From Trichomonas vaginalis G3 (Eukaryota > Parabasalia > Trichomonadida > Trichomonadidae): a stretch of DNA of 64,000 nt. Positions within the stretch are counted from its first letter, which is position 1; the number at the start of each line of letters is the position of its first letter. The notes beneath the pieces were generated by a model, which saw only the letters and a program-made list of their open reading frames with translations, did no database searches and was not told the origin of the DNA. The translations under genes were made by a program, and so were the position numbers. The DNA is taken from positions 10,449,797-10,513,796 of the forward strand of contig NC_067204.1 of assembly GCF_026262505.1 (NCBI RefSeq). The letters are read 5' to 3'. Positions 51,644-61,320 of the stretch are shown here, in pieces.

Positions 51644-52666
51644 CTAAGATTTAAGTGAGATGTTTAGTGATGAAAGAAAAACACAAAGAAAAGAAATATA
51701 TTTACTATGTTGAATGTTTTCTTTGATTTCATAAATAATAGGAATATCTGCGGGACATAGAGCAGTTGAAAAATGAGAAAAATTATGAGTAAATTCATTT
51801 GTGATAGTATTTGTAAAGGTAACTGTTCCCCATGTTAATGGAGAATTGTTATCAATGTAACATCCATCTAATGTAATTTTACCTCCAAAATAATACCAAT
51901 CAAGATTGTTATTTATAAAACTACTATTTTTGATATAAACTAAACCATAAAGAATACCTCCAACATTGTTATTTAAAATGTTACAATTTCGAATTTCAAA
52001 TGTTTCTTGAGAATTGTAATGAAATAATTTATAAGCACCCGTACCCCCACTTGTTGAATTAGAAAAAGTGGAAAATGAACAATTTGATCCTTTTGAAAAT
52101 GAATCAATTTCATAAAAATCTCTATAATATATTTTCGAAAATGAAATGTTGATTGATTTAATTTCGATTTGGCCGTTTATTAAATAAAGATTATAATATC
52201 CAAGTAAACTTTCATCTCCACTTTTACTAATAGAGGAATCATAAATATAATTTTTGTAGGTGTTACTTTCACTAACATCAATTTTACAGTAAACACCTTG
52301 TGTAGTTTGTGAGTTTACTTTAGAAGCGAAACTGCAGACGCGATCTTGAACAAATTCGCCTTCTTGTTGATAGAAAATACAACCACCTGCTTGACTGTTA
52401 CTACAGTTATTAAATGTTGTAGTATCAATGAGGAATTTGATTGTATTTTTTGTTGTATTTAAGTAAACTGAACCTTGTGTGTTTACTTGAGTGAAAAAGC
52501 ATGATGAAACATAATAACTGTTTTCATCTGCTGTAAGTTTACTATGATTGTTTGTAAAATTTTCGTATGATTCTGTGTTTGGATAAAATTCTGTCCAATC
52601 TTCATGAATTTGAATTCGAGTTGCATTGTAGAATTGATGTTTAAAGAATATTGAATAACATTCATT
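51644..52666 (-). pseudogene. 5'-truncated beta-helix/Pmp-like surface protein remnant
   Basis: A minus-strand frame of 340 codons is open from just after a stop at 52667-52669 to TAG at 51644, with no ATG near its beginning. The text is Asn/Ser/Gly-rich with recurring short motifs (FNNCSNSQAGGCIFY, SFSTFSNSTSGGTGAY, FEIRNCNILNNNVGGIL, SSFINNNLDWYYFGGKI), the pattern of right-handed beta-helix proteins such as the Pmp-like family in trichomonads. The signal peptide and, at the other end, the membrane anchor seem absent. Most likely a fragment of a surface-protein gene. Confidence 0.65.
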
Positions 52667-52669
52667 TCA

Positions 52670-53035
52670 AAAAAAGATTTATGAAATAGTTTTTATCCCC
52701 TATAAAAGGGAATTTTGCTATTCCATAAATTTTGGATAAAAAAGTGTCATTCGGAATTTTTCATAAAGTGAAAGAGAATGTGGAGCCATAAGTATAAGGA
52801 GAGATGGTACTCAAATTCTTAATTATGATTGCGTTCTTCAGTAATTTTAAATGACGATTTCGTCTTTCCTTTTGAAATTTGTCAATTACCTAATAATAGA
52901 GGAGTATCTATCATGTTTTCAAGTGATTCTTTTGATAGGAAGAAATAAAATTAAAAGATATAAAATGTATTTGAAATATCACATGTAAATTGAGTTGAAT
53001 CATTATTACAAATATGAATTATTTAAATAAATTTT
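52670..53035. other. Intergenic, no feature seen
   Basis: AT-rich gap between the beta-helix remnant and the 3' end of the RCC1-repeat gene; nothing of note. Confidence 0.4.
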
Positions 53036-55594
53036 TTATTGATTCAAAACAGATTTAACAGCTCTTCTTTCTATCAATTGGAACTCATCTATATTGTAAA
53101 TATCAGTGAGAGGGAAGAACGACACTCCTGATGTTTTATCGATGTGAATGCAAATATCTGACTCACTTATACCAATAACGAGTCCAACTCCAATTGGAGT
53201 CTTCACAACATCATCAGGGAGGAATCTTAATCCAACGAAATCTTTCGTAGACACAGAAACAAACAAACCATTTCCAACTTTAGAATAATACATTCTTTTT
53301 GCAGGTAAATCAGCTCTAAACACTATTTCTGCATTCTTTAGATTATCTATTGGAATGTATTTTCCTTCTCTATCATTAGCCATTGTTTCTACAACAACTT
53401 GTTTAGTTTCTTCATGTAAACCAACAAGTGTCACTTTTTCACCATTTTCCAAAATTATTACATCTCCAGGGATCAAATTTGTATTTTGGAAAGCGGATGA
53501 AGCAACATTGATTCCATCGAAAATCACTGGATCATCTGATATTCTTCTAATCAATCCCAAAAACGGCCTTTCCGTGGAAGCAACACCGCCTCCCAACGCT
53601 AAAACATCATCAGTAATTAAATACCATTTTTTGTCAACTTTTCCGATTAATGTCGCCAAACCTTTTTTCGTTAAAACTCTGTCTCTTGGCTTGTACTCGT
53701 CTGTTTCCAGGCAGGACACTTCAGCATCTACAAGACTATTAGATAATGTCGTGAACGTCTGTTTGATTGAATCTTTTGACTCCCTTCTGACGACCATTAA
53801 TTCATTAGGAAAAGCAAAATTAATTGTTTTGTCAATCGGATCTTTGACGACGACATTGATACCGAAAGAACCAATGATCGTGCAATAAGAAGTGTTCTGC
53901 AATACAAGATCATTGATCTTCAAATTGAACTCGTCTAAAATGCTGCATGGTTCTAATTCAACTGGATAATCGTTTCCGTTTATCGTCATGTATTGAATTT
54001 TTCTATCTTTTGGAGTTACGACTTTAAAGAGGTTGTGGATGGATCGGACATCCGGTTCTGAGACTGTTACACAACCATTATCTTCAGGATACTTGAACCA
54101 TAACGCTCCGCCGAATACTCCGACAACTTCTGCGAAAGAATTGAAATTGTCTTGGACTTTGTCGCCTGGATAGAATCCAAATGCTCTAACAGTGGCTGGA
54201 GATGTGTCTACTTGTGTATTTATGCCACTGCGAGTTAACATTGGAGATATAGAATTTGTATTTGGCCTGGAAATGAGTTTTACGTTGGAATAAAGTTCAT
54301 GGAGAGACTTAACGATGTAAATAGAGTTCTTGTTGTCTTCGTTGTTCTTCAAAATAACTCCATTTGAATAAGATCCGACAACTGTGAACGATTTTCCTTC
54401 CATTTCGACTTTATCGCCTGGTAAGAAGCCTGACCATATCAGTCCTCTATCGGAAATGTCAACAGATATTGGTTGGTCGCTTGCTTCCATTTCAAATAAT
54501 TGCGGTGAGAATTTTTTGCGTCTCATTCTCATTGTCTGCTCGAGTTTGAAGTATTCACGACCTGGATGTACCGGGAAACACTCCAATCCTTCTGCAATTA
54601 TGATATGAGAGCATCCGGCACAAGCCCACATAATTTTGTGGCCTTCTGCTGCTGTTGCTCGAGAAGGAGTCGTAACTTTGTCGATGGATGTGTTGCAGAG
54701 TCTGTAGGCGTCGCCATCTCCGCAAGTATATAATTCGTACTTTTCTGTGATGTATGCGACAAATGTATCACCAATCGTAGCCATTAAAACTGGATGTTCA
54801 TCCATTGATGCTAAATGAACGAATGTATTTGATTTTTTGACATTTGGAATTCCGAGTTCGCCAAAATTGCTTGTTCCGGCAACATAAACACGGCCACGAA
54901 CATCTATGGCGATTGAGAGTAATGAATATGCGAAAATTCTTTTGATTGTTAATCCATTTGCAAAATTGACTTTTTGAAGGACTAATGAGGACCATTTCTT
55001 TCCCATACCGCATGATTTCGAGTGTCCCATAACCCAAAGATTACCAGTTGTTGATAATCCGAAGATTTGGTTCTTTCCTGCTGCTGCATCGCATAAAATA
55101 TCGGGACATTGGCATGGTTTAGCCGTTCTCGATTTCTTGTACCAAACGTAAAGCTTGCCTTCAGTGCTAATTCCTAAAATATTGTCAACACCGCAAACTA
55201 CATAAACAATACTAATTGATTTTAAGCTTTCTGGTATTAATTCGACTGGATCTGGGCCCCATTCGAAGCCGCAAACAAAAACTGTCTTGTTTTCTGTTAA
55301 AATTGCTGTAATTTTATCGCCACATGAAACCCAAATTGGTTTTAATTCGGATAATGGAAGAGATAGCGTTGGTTCTAAGCATGCTCCAATGCCTGGACCA
55401 AGTTGACCTTCGTTATTTTCGCCTGAAACGTATATTTGATGATCTCTTGTTAAAAAAACGTTATGCTTCCATCCACAAGCAAACATATGGATAGGAGGTA
55501 ATTCAGTAGCTATTCTACTTAGTAAGTTTGTGTTAGCACGACGTCCAAGTCGTCCTTCTCCAGCATATCCTGCGCTGGAGATAACTTGATGCAT
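53036..55594 (-). CDS. RCC1-repeat protein with tandem SH3-like C-terminal modules
   Basis: 852 codons. Residues 1-360 make an RCC1-type propeller (SSAGYAGEGRLGRR, VSGENNEGQLGPG, VAGTSNFGELGIPN, TCGDGDAYRLCNT). The second half is made of six related modules of 60-75 residues, each opening with a (P)GD.V-type motif and a later G..VVG turn: LPGDKVEMEGKSFTVVGSYS, YPGDKVQDNFNSFAEVVGVF, INDLVLQNTSYCTIIGSF, PRDRVLTKKGLATLIGKV, PGDVIILENGEKVTLVGL, LPDDVVKTPIGVGLVIGI. They look like small SH3-like barrels. RCC1 propellers serve Ran exchange or general protein binding; with these extra modules a scaffold role is more likely than Ran-GEF. Confidence 0.75.
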   Translation of the reverse strand: MHQVISSAGYAGEGRLGRRANTNLLSRIATELPPIHMFACGWKHNVFLTRDHQIYVSGENNEGQLGPGIGACLEPTLSLPLSELKPIWVSCGDKITAILTENKTVFVCGFEWGPDPVELIPESLKSISIVYVVCGVDNILGISTEGKLYVWYKKSRTAKPCQCPDILCDAAAGKNQIFGLSTTGNLWVMGHSKSCGMGKKWSSLVLQKVNFANGLTIKRIFAYSLLSIAIDVRGRVYVAGTSNFGELGIPNVKKSNTFVHLASMDEHPVLMATIGDTFVAYITEKYELYTCGDGDAYRLCNTSIDKVTTPSRATAAEGHKIMWACAGCSHIIIAEGLECFPVHPGREYFKLEQTMRMRRKKFSPQLFEMEASDQPISVDISDRGLIWSGFLPGDKVEMEGKSFTVVGSYSNGVILKNNEDNKNSIYIVKSLHELYSNVKLISRPNTNSISPMLTRSGINTQVDTSPATVRAFGFYPGDKVQDNFNSFAEVVGVFGGALWFKYPEDNGCVTVSEPDVRSIHNLFKVVTPKDRKIQYMTINGNDYPVELEPCSILDEFNLKINDLVLQNTSYCTIIGSFGINVVVKDPIDKTINFAFPNELMVVRRESKDSIKQTFTTLSNSLVDAEVSCLETDEYKPRDRVLTKKGLATLIGKVDKKWYLITDDVLALGGGVASTERPFLGLIRRISDDPVIFDGINVASSAFQNTNLIPGDVIILENGEKVTLVGLHEETKQVVVETMANDREGKYIPIDNLKNAEIVFRADLPAKRMYYSKVGNGLFVSVSTKDFVGLRFLPDDVVKTPIGVGLVIGISESDICIHIDKTSGVSFFPLTDIYNIDEFQLIERRAVKSVLNQ

Positions 55595-56239
55595 AAATGA
55601 ATATTATTAATTTTGATTTTGGATTTTGTTTGCTAATTATATTTATATTCTAATTTATTTTATTCCAAGTCCAAAATTTTTCTAAAATCTGTCACTTTTG
55701 TTACAAAGCAATCTTGTTTTTGATTGATCTTTTCCCCTCGTTAATCAATAACTACAAACCCGCACTATGGAAGCCGCATTACCTTGAACTCCTTCATCAA
55801 AACTCCTTGAAACAAAGACAAAAACTGTTATCAAATTAATTCACAAATCCAAATAAGGTAGTCACAAAATCTAAGTAGTGAGGCTCTCAAAAATTGAACC
55901 GTACTCCATACAAAATTTGTGTACCCTCACTACTTAGATTTTGTGGCCTTCAATTGAGAGGTTAGTTTTGATAGAGCACGTTATAAAATTAAAAGGGAAA
56001 AATAAATAAAATTTAAACATTTAATTATATATAATGTAAGGAGTGTAATTCCAAATTTTCTAAAAACTATTCAAATTTGAGCGTTTTTTTGGAAATAGTA
56101 AATCTAATATGTACATCTAATAACAACATGATTCATCACCTTTTCAAGCTCTGCAGTCAATTTTTTGAAATTTGATTGAAATAAATGTAGCAAAAATTAC
56201 ATTTCATTAGGGAATATATGAGTTTCTCTGGAAACAGGC
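55595..56239. other. Intergenic with one long-loop hairpin
   Basis: Holds a 21-bp perfect inverted pair CACAAAATCTAAGTAGTGAGG (55863-55883, inverted at 55924-55944) around a 40-nt loop, and a TTTTGATAGAGCACGTT string (55968-55984) shared with 41792-41808. A TGTCACTTTTG Inr-like motif lies at 55690 on the plus strand with no gene behind it. Confidence 0.6.
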
Positions 56240-56460
56240 TGATAAATTTTAAAATTTGTCCAATCAACATGAATGCATTGAGAAATTTGGATTGATTTTC
56301 TGGTAGAATCTTGAACAAAGGTCAGGTATGAGGGGCTTCCAGGGGCTGCGCCCCTTCTAGCCCTAAGAAATTTTGCCCAAGACCCAAGAGGAGGACCGAA
56401 CCCCAGCCGACCAGCCGGTGACAAAACCAAAACCGTTGTTATTTACATCATATTAATGGT

Positions 56461-56545
56461 GTCACTTTTAAAAATGTCACTTTTTGTTTCACTTTTCACA
56501 AATTATATATGTTTTCATGCTTTGTCACTTTTCTGTCACTTTTCG
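56461..56545 (+). promoter_or_regulatory. Cluster of GTCACTTTT repeats
   Basis: GTCACTTTT occurs at 56461, 56475, 56524 and 56535, plus TTCACTTTTC near 56488, all on the plus strand within 85 bp upstream of the methyltransferase ATG. The string equals the host initiator. It could be a promoter array or part of the element's terminal repeat. Confidence 0.5.
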
Positions 56546-56574
56546 GGTAAAAACATTTTTATTATTATATATAA

Positions 56575-57393
56575 ATGAATTTTACAAAACCACCGTTACC
56601 GTTCTTTGGAAATAAGAGTAGATGTAAAGATATTATATTGAGAGAACTTAAGAAACTACCGAATGGTCTAACATTTGTAGATTTGTTCGGTGGAAGTTTC
56701 TATATATCCCATTTATGTCATACAATATTCCCAGACTCAAAGATTATATGCAATGACTTCGACAACTATATGGACCGTCTCAAACATATTCCAGACACAA
56801 ACAATATATTGAAAGAGTTAAAAGAAAAGATACCTATAGGTAAGATGGAACGTATACCATTAGATAAGAAAAATATTGTGAGAGAGGTTTTGAAAAAAGC
56901 AGAATATATAGACTGGGATAGTATATCTGCTAGACTATTATATAGTGGTTCTATAAGAGTTCATGACATTGAAACACTTATGTCAAAAGTTTTATATCTT
57001 AACTATACAAATGTTTTCAAAGAGGACATAGAAAAATATATTGAGGGTATAGAGTTTGTGAGATGTCGTTGGACAGAGTTGTATGAAAAATATAAAGACA
57101 AGGAAAATGTTTTCTTTATAGTGGACCCGCCGTTCTTTAACACATGGGATTTTCAATACCAAGTAGACTGGACTTTGAGAGACTCTTTAGAAACTTTAGA
57201 CGTTATACATAACCATCCATGCTTTTACTTTACATCCGATAAAAGTGGTTTGGAAACCGTTATGAGATGGTTAGAGGACATACATGACTATGAGTTTAGA
57301 TATGACAAGATAGAATATGAGAGAGGTCCTATAAACCGGAGAAAGTGTCATAACAAAGAAATTTTATTAGTAAGTAAATGTGGTTTGAAATAG
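56575..57393 (+). CDS. Dam-like (D12 class) DNA adenine-N6 methyltransferase
   Basis: 272 codons. The N-terminal KPPLPFFGNKSRCKDIILRE is the D12-class motif X with the SAM-binding PFxGGK-like loop; FVDLFGGSFYISHL (~36-49) is motif I; VDPPFFNTWDF (~183-193) is the catalytic DPPF/Y motif IV; FYFTSDKSG is a later conserved strand. The enzyme would add a methyl group to N6 of adenine in DNA. Adenine methyltransferases are known cargo of Mavericks, virophages and phages, where they mark or protect element DNA; trichomonad DNA carries 6mA. The ATG follows TTTTTATTATTATATATAA. The frame looks whole. Confidence 0.8.
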   Translation: MNFTKPPLPFFGNKSRCKDIILRELKKLPNGLTFVDLFGGSFYISHLCHTIFPDSKIICNDFDNYMDRLKHIPDTNNILKELKEKIPIGKMERIPLDKKNIVREVLKKAEYIDWDSISARLLYSGSIRVHDIETLMSKVLYLNYTNVFKEDIEKYIEGIEFVRCRWTELYEKYKDKENVFFIVDPPFFNTWDFQYQVDWTLRDSLETLDVIHNHPCFYFTSDKSGLETVMRWLEDIHDYEFRYDKIEYERGPINRRKCHNKEILLVSKCGLK

Positions 57394-57506
57394 GACTACT
57401 TGTTTTAGGTTTTTTCCATTGTGTCATTTATTTATTTGACGTGGCAGAAAGTAGAGAATATGAAGATGAACCAATGCCTGCAAATGTTCAGCATATGTAC
57501 TCGTAA
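57378..57506 (+). CDS. 42-aa single-span membrane protein overlapping the methyltransferase
   Basis: Begins at an ATG 16 bp inside the end of the methyltransferase gene, in another frame. Residues ~4-20 (EIGLLVLGFFHCVIYLF) are a membrane span; the rest is acidic and soluble (ESREYEDEPMPANVQHMYS). The compact overlap is typical for virus-like genomes. No family recognised. Confidence 0.45.
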   Translation: MWFEIGLLVLGFFHCVIYLFDVAESREYEDEPMPANVQHMYS

Positions 57507-57529
57507 GAGATATTTTTATCTAATATTAA

Positions 57530-57892
57530 ATGGACGCACAGAACTTAGCGAATGCACAGCAACCTGGACAACCAAACCCAGAGAATATTCCAAATGAAGT
57601 TAGAATACAAACTGCAATGGCAAACTATGGTCAAGTGCCAACAGATGTACAAATGCAAACTGCCATGTCAAATGACGCTGCGTTAGGTTTGCCACCATGG
57701 TATGCAAATATGAGATGGAAAGAGTTTTATACAAACCCTGAAGTGGGATATAAACAACTTTATGCAGATGACGCGAACACAGGAGTTGACCCAGAATATG
57801 TTTTCTACCAGAGGAGAAACAGAATGTATGAGCTCCAGTTAAAGAATGCTATGGAACTCAACAGGAAACGTAAGAGACTAGGTGGACATTAG
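57530..57892 (+). CDS. 120-aa virus-like element protein, unknown
   Basis: The ATG follows TTTTTATCTAATATTAA. The protein is Gln/Asn/Pro-rich at the N-terminus (MDAQNLANAQQPGQPNPENI) with a doubled motif (VRIQTAMANYGQVP and VQMQTAMSNDAALG), then PPWYANMRWKEFYTNP, and a basic tail (NRKRKRLGGH). The doubled M/T-A-M helix could serve in assembly; the basic tail may bind DNA. Placed between the methyltransferase and a minor-protein gene, it is probably a structural component. No named family. Confidence 0.5.
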   Translation: MDAQNLANAQQPGQPNPENIPNEVRIQTAMANYGQVPTDVQMQTAMSNDAALGLPPWYANMRWKEFYTNPEVGYKQLYADDANTGVDPEYVFYQRRNRMYELQLKNAMELNRKRKRLGGH

Positions 57893-57910
57893 ATTTTTAC
57901 ATATAGTAAA

Positions 57911-58204
57911 ATGGGTTTCTTCAGTAGTATTGGAAACTTCTTCAGAAGAGTTGGAAGAGGTATATGGAATGGAATAAAAACCGTAGGAAGAGGAATTTGG
58001 AACGGAGTCAAAAATATTGGTAAAAGAGTAAGTCAGTTTGTTGGTATTATACCTAAAGACCCTGAACCAGAAGAACAAGCTCCTGTTTACAACAGCCTGA
58101 ACCTGCACCACAGTCTAGTTGGCAACCAAATCCAACACCTCAACCGTATTAAAAAATTATATTTTTACCGTTCGATAGTAGTTGTATATGAAACTAAGTT
58201 CTAA
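57911..58204 (+). CDS. Amphipathic minor virion-type protein
   Basis: 97 codons. The N-terminus MGFFSSIGNFFRRVGRGIWN, followed by GIKTVGRGIWNGVKNIGKRV, is a repeated Gly/aromatic/basic amphipathic helix like membrane-active minor capsid proteins of adenovirus (pVI) and Polinton-like elements. A Pro/Glu segment follows. Its 3' end overlaps the end of the convergent gene at 58157-59005. It may carry about one break near its end. The ATG follows TTTTTACATATAGTAAA. Inference from composition only. Confidence 0.5.
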   Translation: MGFFSSIGNFFRRVGRGIWNGIKTVGRGIWNGVKNIGKRVSQFVGIIPKDPEPEEQAPVYNSLNLHHSLVGNQIQHLNRIKKLYFYRSIVVVYETKF

Positions 58205-59005
58205 GTAAAACGCATGGTATAATGGAATTATTCTTTTTCTTCCATCTGTAGTAAACCATACTTGAAAGTCTGAAATACTTCCACTTGGTGGTTCGTATAA
58301 CTTTGTAGGTTTTTCGTAAAAGTCATTTGCCAAGCATAAGAAAGAGTTTTGGGCGCCAGAAAATGAAGCATGAACAATAATAGCAGCTGGGTCGAAAACA
58401 TTTTCATATGTTCCATTAGGGTTTTCGACTTCATAAAAGTCTGGGTGTACTGGATATGCTGCAGGCTGATTTAACATCCTCATAAATCTATACCATGCAA
58501 AGTTGTTATATTTTGTAGAAATATAAACGTTTTCTCCAAGGTCTTCTATTCTATTGATTTTAACAGTTGCATTTTTCCTGTCATAAATAATATCGAGATG
58601 GTACTCTCCCTCGTCAATGTTATACTGGTTTGCATATTCGATATAGATATTGTTTATTTTTTCTTGAAAAGCTTGAAGAGTTGTTTCTAAGTTTACAAGC
58701 AAACTAACTTGTAAAAGTTTTCCCTGTTCAAATTTCTCATACATACGTTTTTCTTTGTTATAGTATCGAACTTCAAAACCGACCGTAAATGGGAAACCAT
58801 GTATGGCTTCTGAAATGAACTTCATTCTACGAAAGCCAATAGCTTTTGTGACAGATGGGTCTCTTAACCATCTTAATGGGTAGTCAAAACGATAGCCTTC
58901 ATGCTTTACGGTATCTGTCTCAAACTTTTGACCGACATTAGTAAAAAGTTCATCTAATGGTTTAGTTGTAGCAACTCTTGAATTTTCTTTTTCTATTGGA
59001 AGCAT
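58157..59005 (-). CDS. 282-aa element protein; candidate minor capsid/penton
   Basis: Whole-looking frame from MLPIEKENSRVATT to the stop at 58157. It alternates beta-type strands and turns (YRFDYPLRWLRDPSVTKAIG, FPFTVGFEVRYYNKEK, FDPAAIIVHASFSGAQNSFL) without catalytic motifs, consistent with a jelly-roll virion protein; not proven. A truncated relative starts at 62723. It shares a ~19-bp divergent intergenic promoter with the tail-fibre-like gene at 59024. Confidence 0.5.
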   Translation of the reverse strand: MLPIEKENSRVATTKPLDELFTNVGQKFETDTVKHEGYRFDYPLRWLRDPSVTKAIGFRRMKFISEAIHGFPFTVGFEVRYYNKEKRMYEKFEQGKLLQVSLLVNLETTLQAFQEKINNIYIEYANQYNIDEGEYHLDIIYDRKNATVKINRIEDLGENVYISTKYNNFAWYRFMRMLNQPAAYPVHPDFYEVENPNGTYENVFDPAAIIVHASFSGAQNSFLCLANDFYEKPTKLYEPPSGSISDFQVWFTTDGRKRIIPLYHAFYLELSFIYNYYRTVKI

Positions 59006-59024
59006 ATTTTATCTATAATAAAAA
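59003..59024. promoter_or_regulatory. Short bidirectional promoter of virus-like genes
   Basis: Only 18 bp separate the divergent ATGs at 59005 (minus) and 59024 (plus). Both directions read TTTTAT...ATA...AAAATG, so one near-palindromic AT string may serve both genes. Confidence 0.4.
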
Positions 59025-60433
59025 TGTCAAATGAAACAGCGTCTATGAGAGAAATACAACACAACCGACAACTCATTATGCAAGCTCTAAATAAGAACAC
59101 AACAAACTTTTCAAACTATTCTAAGATATCTGAGTCATTGAAAGAAGGAAACTTAAAACTGACATTAAACCCAATGACAGATGAGTTTCTATTTCAAGAC
59201 AATAAGAACCATACTGTCTGTATAAATCCAACAAAAGGAACTTTAAACGAGAAACCTATAAATGAACTTCTTTTGAAAGCAGATGTTGACAACAAAGCTG
59301 ACAAAGAATATGTAGACGATGCAATAGCAAAAGAAGAAGAAAGAGCTAACAATGCTTATGCAACAAAAGAACATACTCATCCTGAACTAGCAGACAAAAC
59401 ATATGTTGACAATAAAATGTCAAGTGAAGTGACAAGAGCTGAAAACGAATATTCTAAAAAGACTCATATACATTCTATATCTGAAATAACAGACTTAAAC
59501 GTTAGCCTTGAAAAGAAAGCGGATAAGGAATATGTGGCTAGTAAGTTAGAGAAGAAAGCAGATAAGGAATATGTGGATGAAAAAGATAATGAAATTATAG
59601 AAAGGGCTGAATGGTATCATGAATGGACATCGAAGATTTTAAAAACTAAAGCCGATACAGGATGGGTTTCAGGATGTTTAGACCTTAAAGCAGATAAAAC
59701 TTATGTTAACGATGAGTTAGAGAAGAAAGCAAATAAGACTCATACACATACAAGTTTTACAACTGTTGCTATAGAAAGTATTGAAGGAACGGTTGAAGAA
59801 ACTGGTGGGGATGCATTATATTGTAAACCTCCTAACTTTCCACAAGGTTTAACATCGGATGACAACATAACGACGATGAGAAACATTAGATGTAAAGATG
59901 TTTATGTCATGAAGGATGAACATAATATTAAATTCACTGCTCAAGATTTATATGACAAGAAAGCAGACAAAACAGAGCTTCAAACATTAAAGACAGAAAT
60001 ACTTCAAACATTATATCCTATAGGCTCTATTTATACGTCAATGAACTCTACCAGACCAGAAACAGTTCTGGGTTTTGGAACTTGGACTCAAATAGTCGAC
60101 AGGTTTTTGTATTGTGCAAACTCTTCAAAGGAAACAGGTGGAAGTAAAACGATTTCAGGTGAAAATTTACCTGCACACAGTCACTACATAGATTTAAGTA
60201 CATCTCAAGCAGGTTGGCATAAGCATAGATATTGGGATTGGTCAGCAATGACAAAAGGTAAAGGATATGATGTTAAAGACAACGTTAAGTTTGCTATAAA
60301 TTGTTACTGGAGTAACACTGAGGGAGGAGGAAACCATACACATCACGTTTCAGGATATACGCAAACAACGGGACAAAGTAAAGAATATATGCCACCTTAC
60401 ATGACAGTTTACGCATGGTATAGAATTGCTTAG
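59024..60433 (+). CDS. Tail-fibre/collar-like protein
   Basis: 469 codons. The N-terminus is helical. The middle repeats ADK(E/T)YV-D motifs (KADKEYVDDAIAKEEER, ADKTYVDNKM, KKADKEYVDEKDNE) typical of trimeric phage fibre shafts. The C-terminal ~120 residues hold LYPIGSIYTSMNSTRPETVL, FGTWTQIVDRFLYC, GSKTISGENLPAHSHYIDL and MPPYMTVYAWYRIA, the phage tail-collar/baseplate head domain ending. Such domains bind surfaces or sugars. Its presence in a Maverick-type block suggests uptake from a bacterial virus and reuse as a fibre or attachment protein; the gene looks whole. Confidence 0.75.
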   Translation: MSNETASMREIQHNRQLIMQALNKNTTNFSNYSKISESLKEGNLKLTLNPMTDEFLFQDNKNHTVCINPTKGTLNEKPINELLLKADVDNKADKEYVDDAIAKEEERANNAYATKEHTHPELADKTYVDNKMSSEVTRAENEYSKKTHIHSISEITDLNVSLEKKADKEYVASKLEKKADKEYVDEKDNEIIERAEWYHEWTSKILKTKADTGWVSGCLDLKADKTYVNDELEKKANKTHTHTSFTTVAIESIEGTVEETGGDALYCKPPNFPQGLTSDDNITTMRNIRCKDVYVMKDEHNIKFTAQDLYDKKADKTELQTLKTEILQTLYPIGSIYTSMNSTRPETVLGFGTWTQIVDRFLYCANSSKETGGSKTISGENLPAHSHYIDLSTSQAGWHKHRYWDWSAMTKGKGYDVKDNVKFAINCYWSNTEGGGNHTHHVSGYTQTTGQSKEYMPPYMTVYAWYRIA

Positions 60434-61320
60434 TCGTCATTTTCAACTTCTTTAGCATATTCGTCAGGAGTTGTCTTATATTTGTTAGAAACTGTCTTTG
60501 AAAGTATACCACCTTGAACTTTGACAAGTTTGAAACGAGGTCTGACAATAGTAGTTTTATCTTCTGCTTGCAGTGTGTACATTTTGCCATGTTTGCCTAA
60601 AACTTCATAATATTCTCTTGTATACTTTCTTCTATTTTTACGAACACGAATGTGAGTACCTGTCGGGTTCCCATTGTTGTCATAGTCAATAGTATTTTCA
60701 TATGGGTCGCGTTTAGGTATTTCTATTTTTACTTTGTCACCTTTCTGAAGTTTGAAGCCCGGCATTCTTTTCTTGTTTGTCTCTTTTGACTAAATTATTA
60801 AATATATAGTCTTTCTCTAAGCCAGGGTTGTTTTTCATTTCTTCGGGGAGTGTTTCCCAAACCTTTTTTGTTTACGGCTATTGTAAATATTTAAAACTTG
60901 TCTCATCTTTGCCATGGAGAAGTGTCTATATTTGTCGTCATATGACATTTCATTTGCTTCACCACCTTGTGGTTGGTTTTAAGTCTCTTAACATTTTTAT
61001 ACAACCGTCAATGACACCAAGAGCAGAATGGTTTTGGTCGACAATGAAATATTGGTTTACATTTTTTGAACGCAGATAGTTTTTTACATCATCTGATTTG
61101 AAAGAACTTTCACAGTCAGATGTCAGTTTTGTTGGATGGTATTTGTCAACGAATATTGTCAAAGCAGTTTTCACATCTAAAATATTTTTGGACCATAATG
61201 GTATGGCTTCACAGTATCTTGTGTTTTGACCGACAAATATTAGCCAGTATGGTGGTCCATCTGTTCTAACTCTCGGAATGTTTTCCAAGATATCCATAAA
61301 ACCAAGCATTTGGTGTTGAA
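60430..61320 (-). pseudogene. Maverick/Polinton integrase fossil (RVE type)
   Basis: Minus-strand remnants of a retroviral-type integrase. The 60959-61309 part has core text YWLIFVGQNTRYCEAIPLWS, LTSDCESSFKS with an acidic residue, and QNHSALGVIDGCIKMLRDL with the late Glu-equivalent region. The 60430-60765 part is the C-terminal chromo/SH3-like barrel (FKLQKGDKVKIEIPKRDPYE, GKMYTLQAEDKTTIVRPRFK). The gene is broken, with about two or three breaks. Mavericks use such an integrase for insertion. Its stop overlaps that of the tail-fibre-like gene. Confidence 0.75.

Noticed and set aside
59024-60433. Bacterial contamination explaining the tail-fibre-like gene
   Set aside because: Codon use, AT content and the start string match neighbouring virus-like genes, and flanks are continuous.
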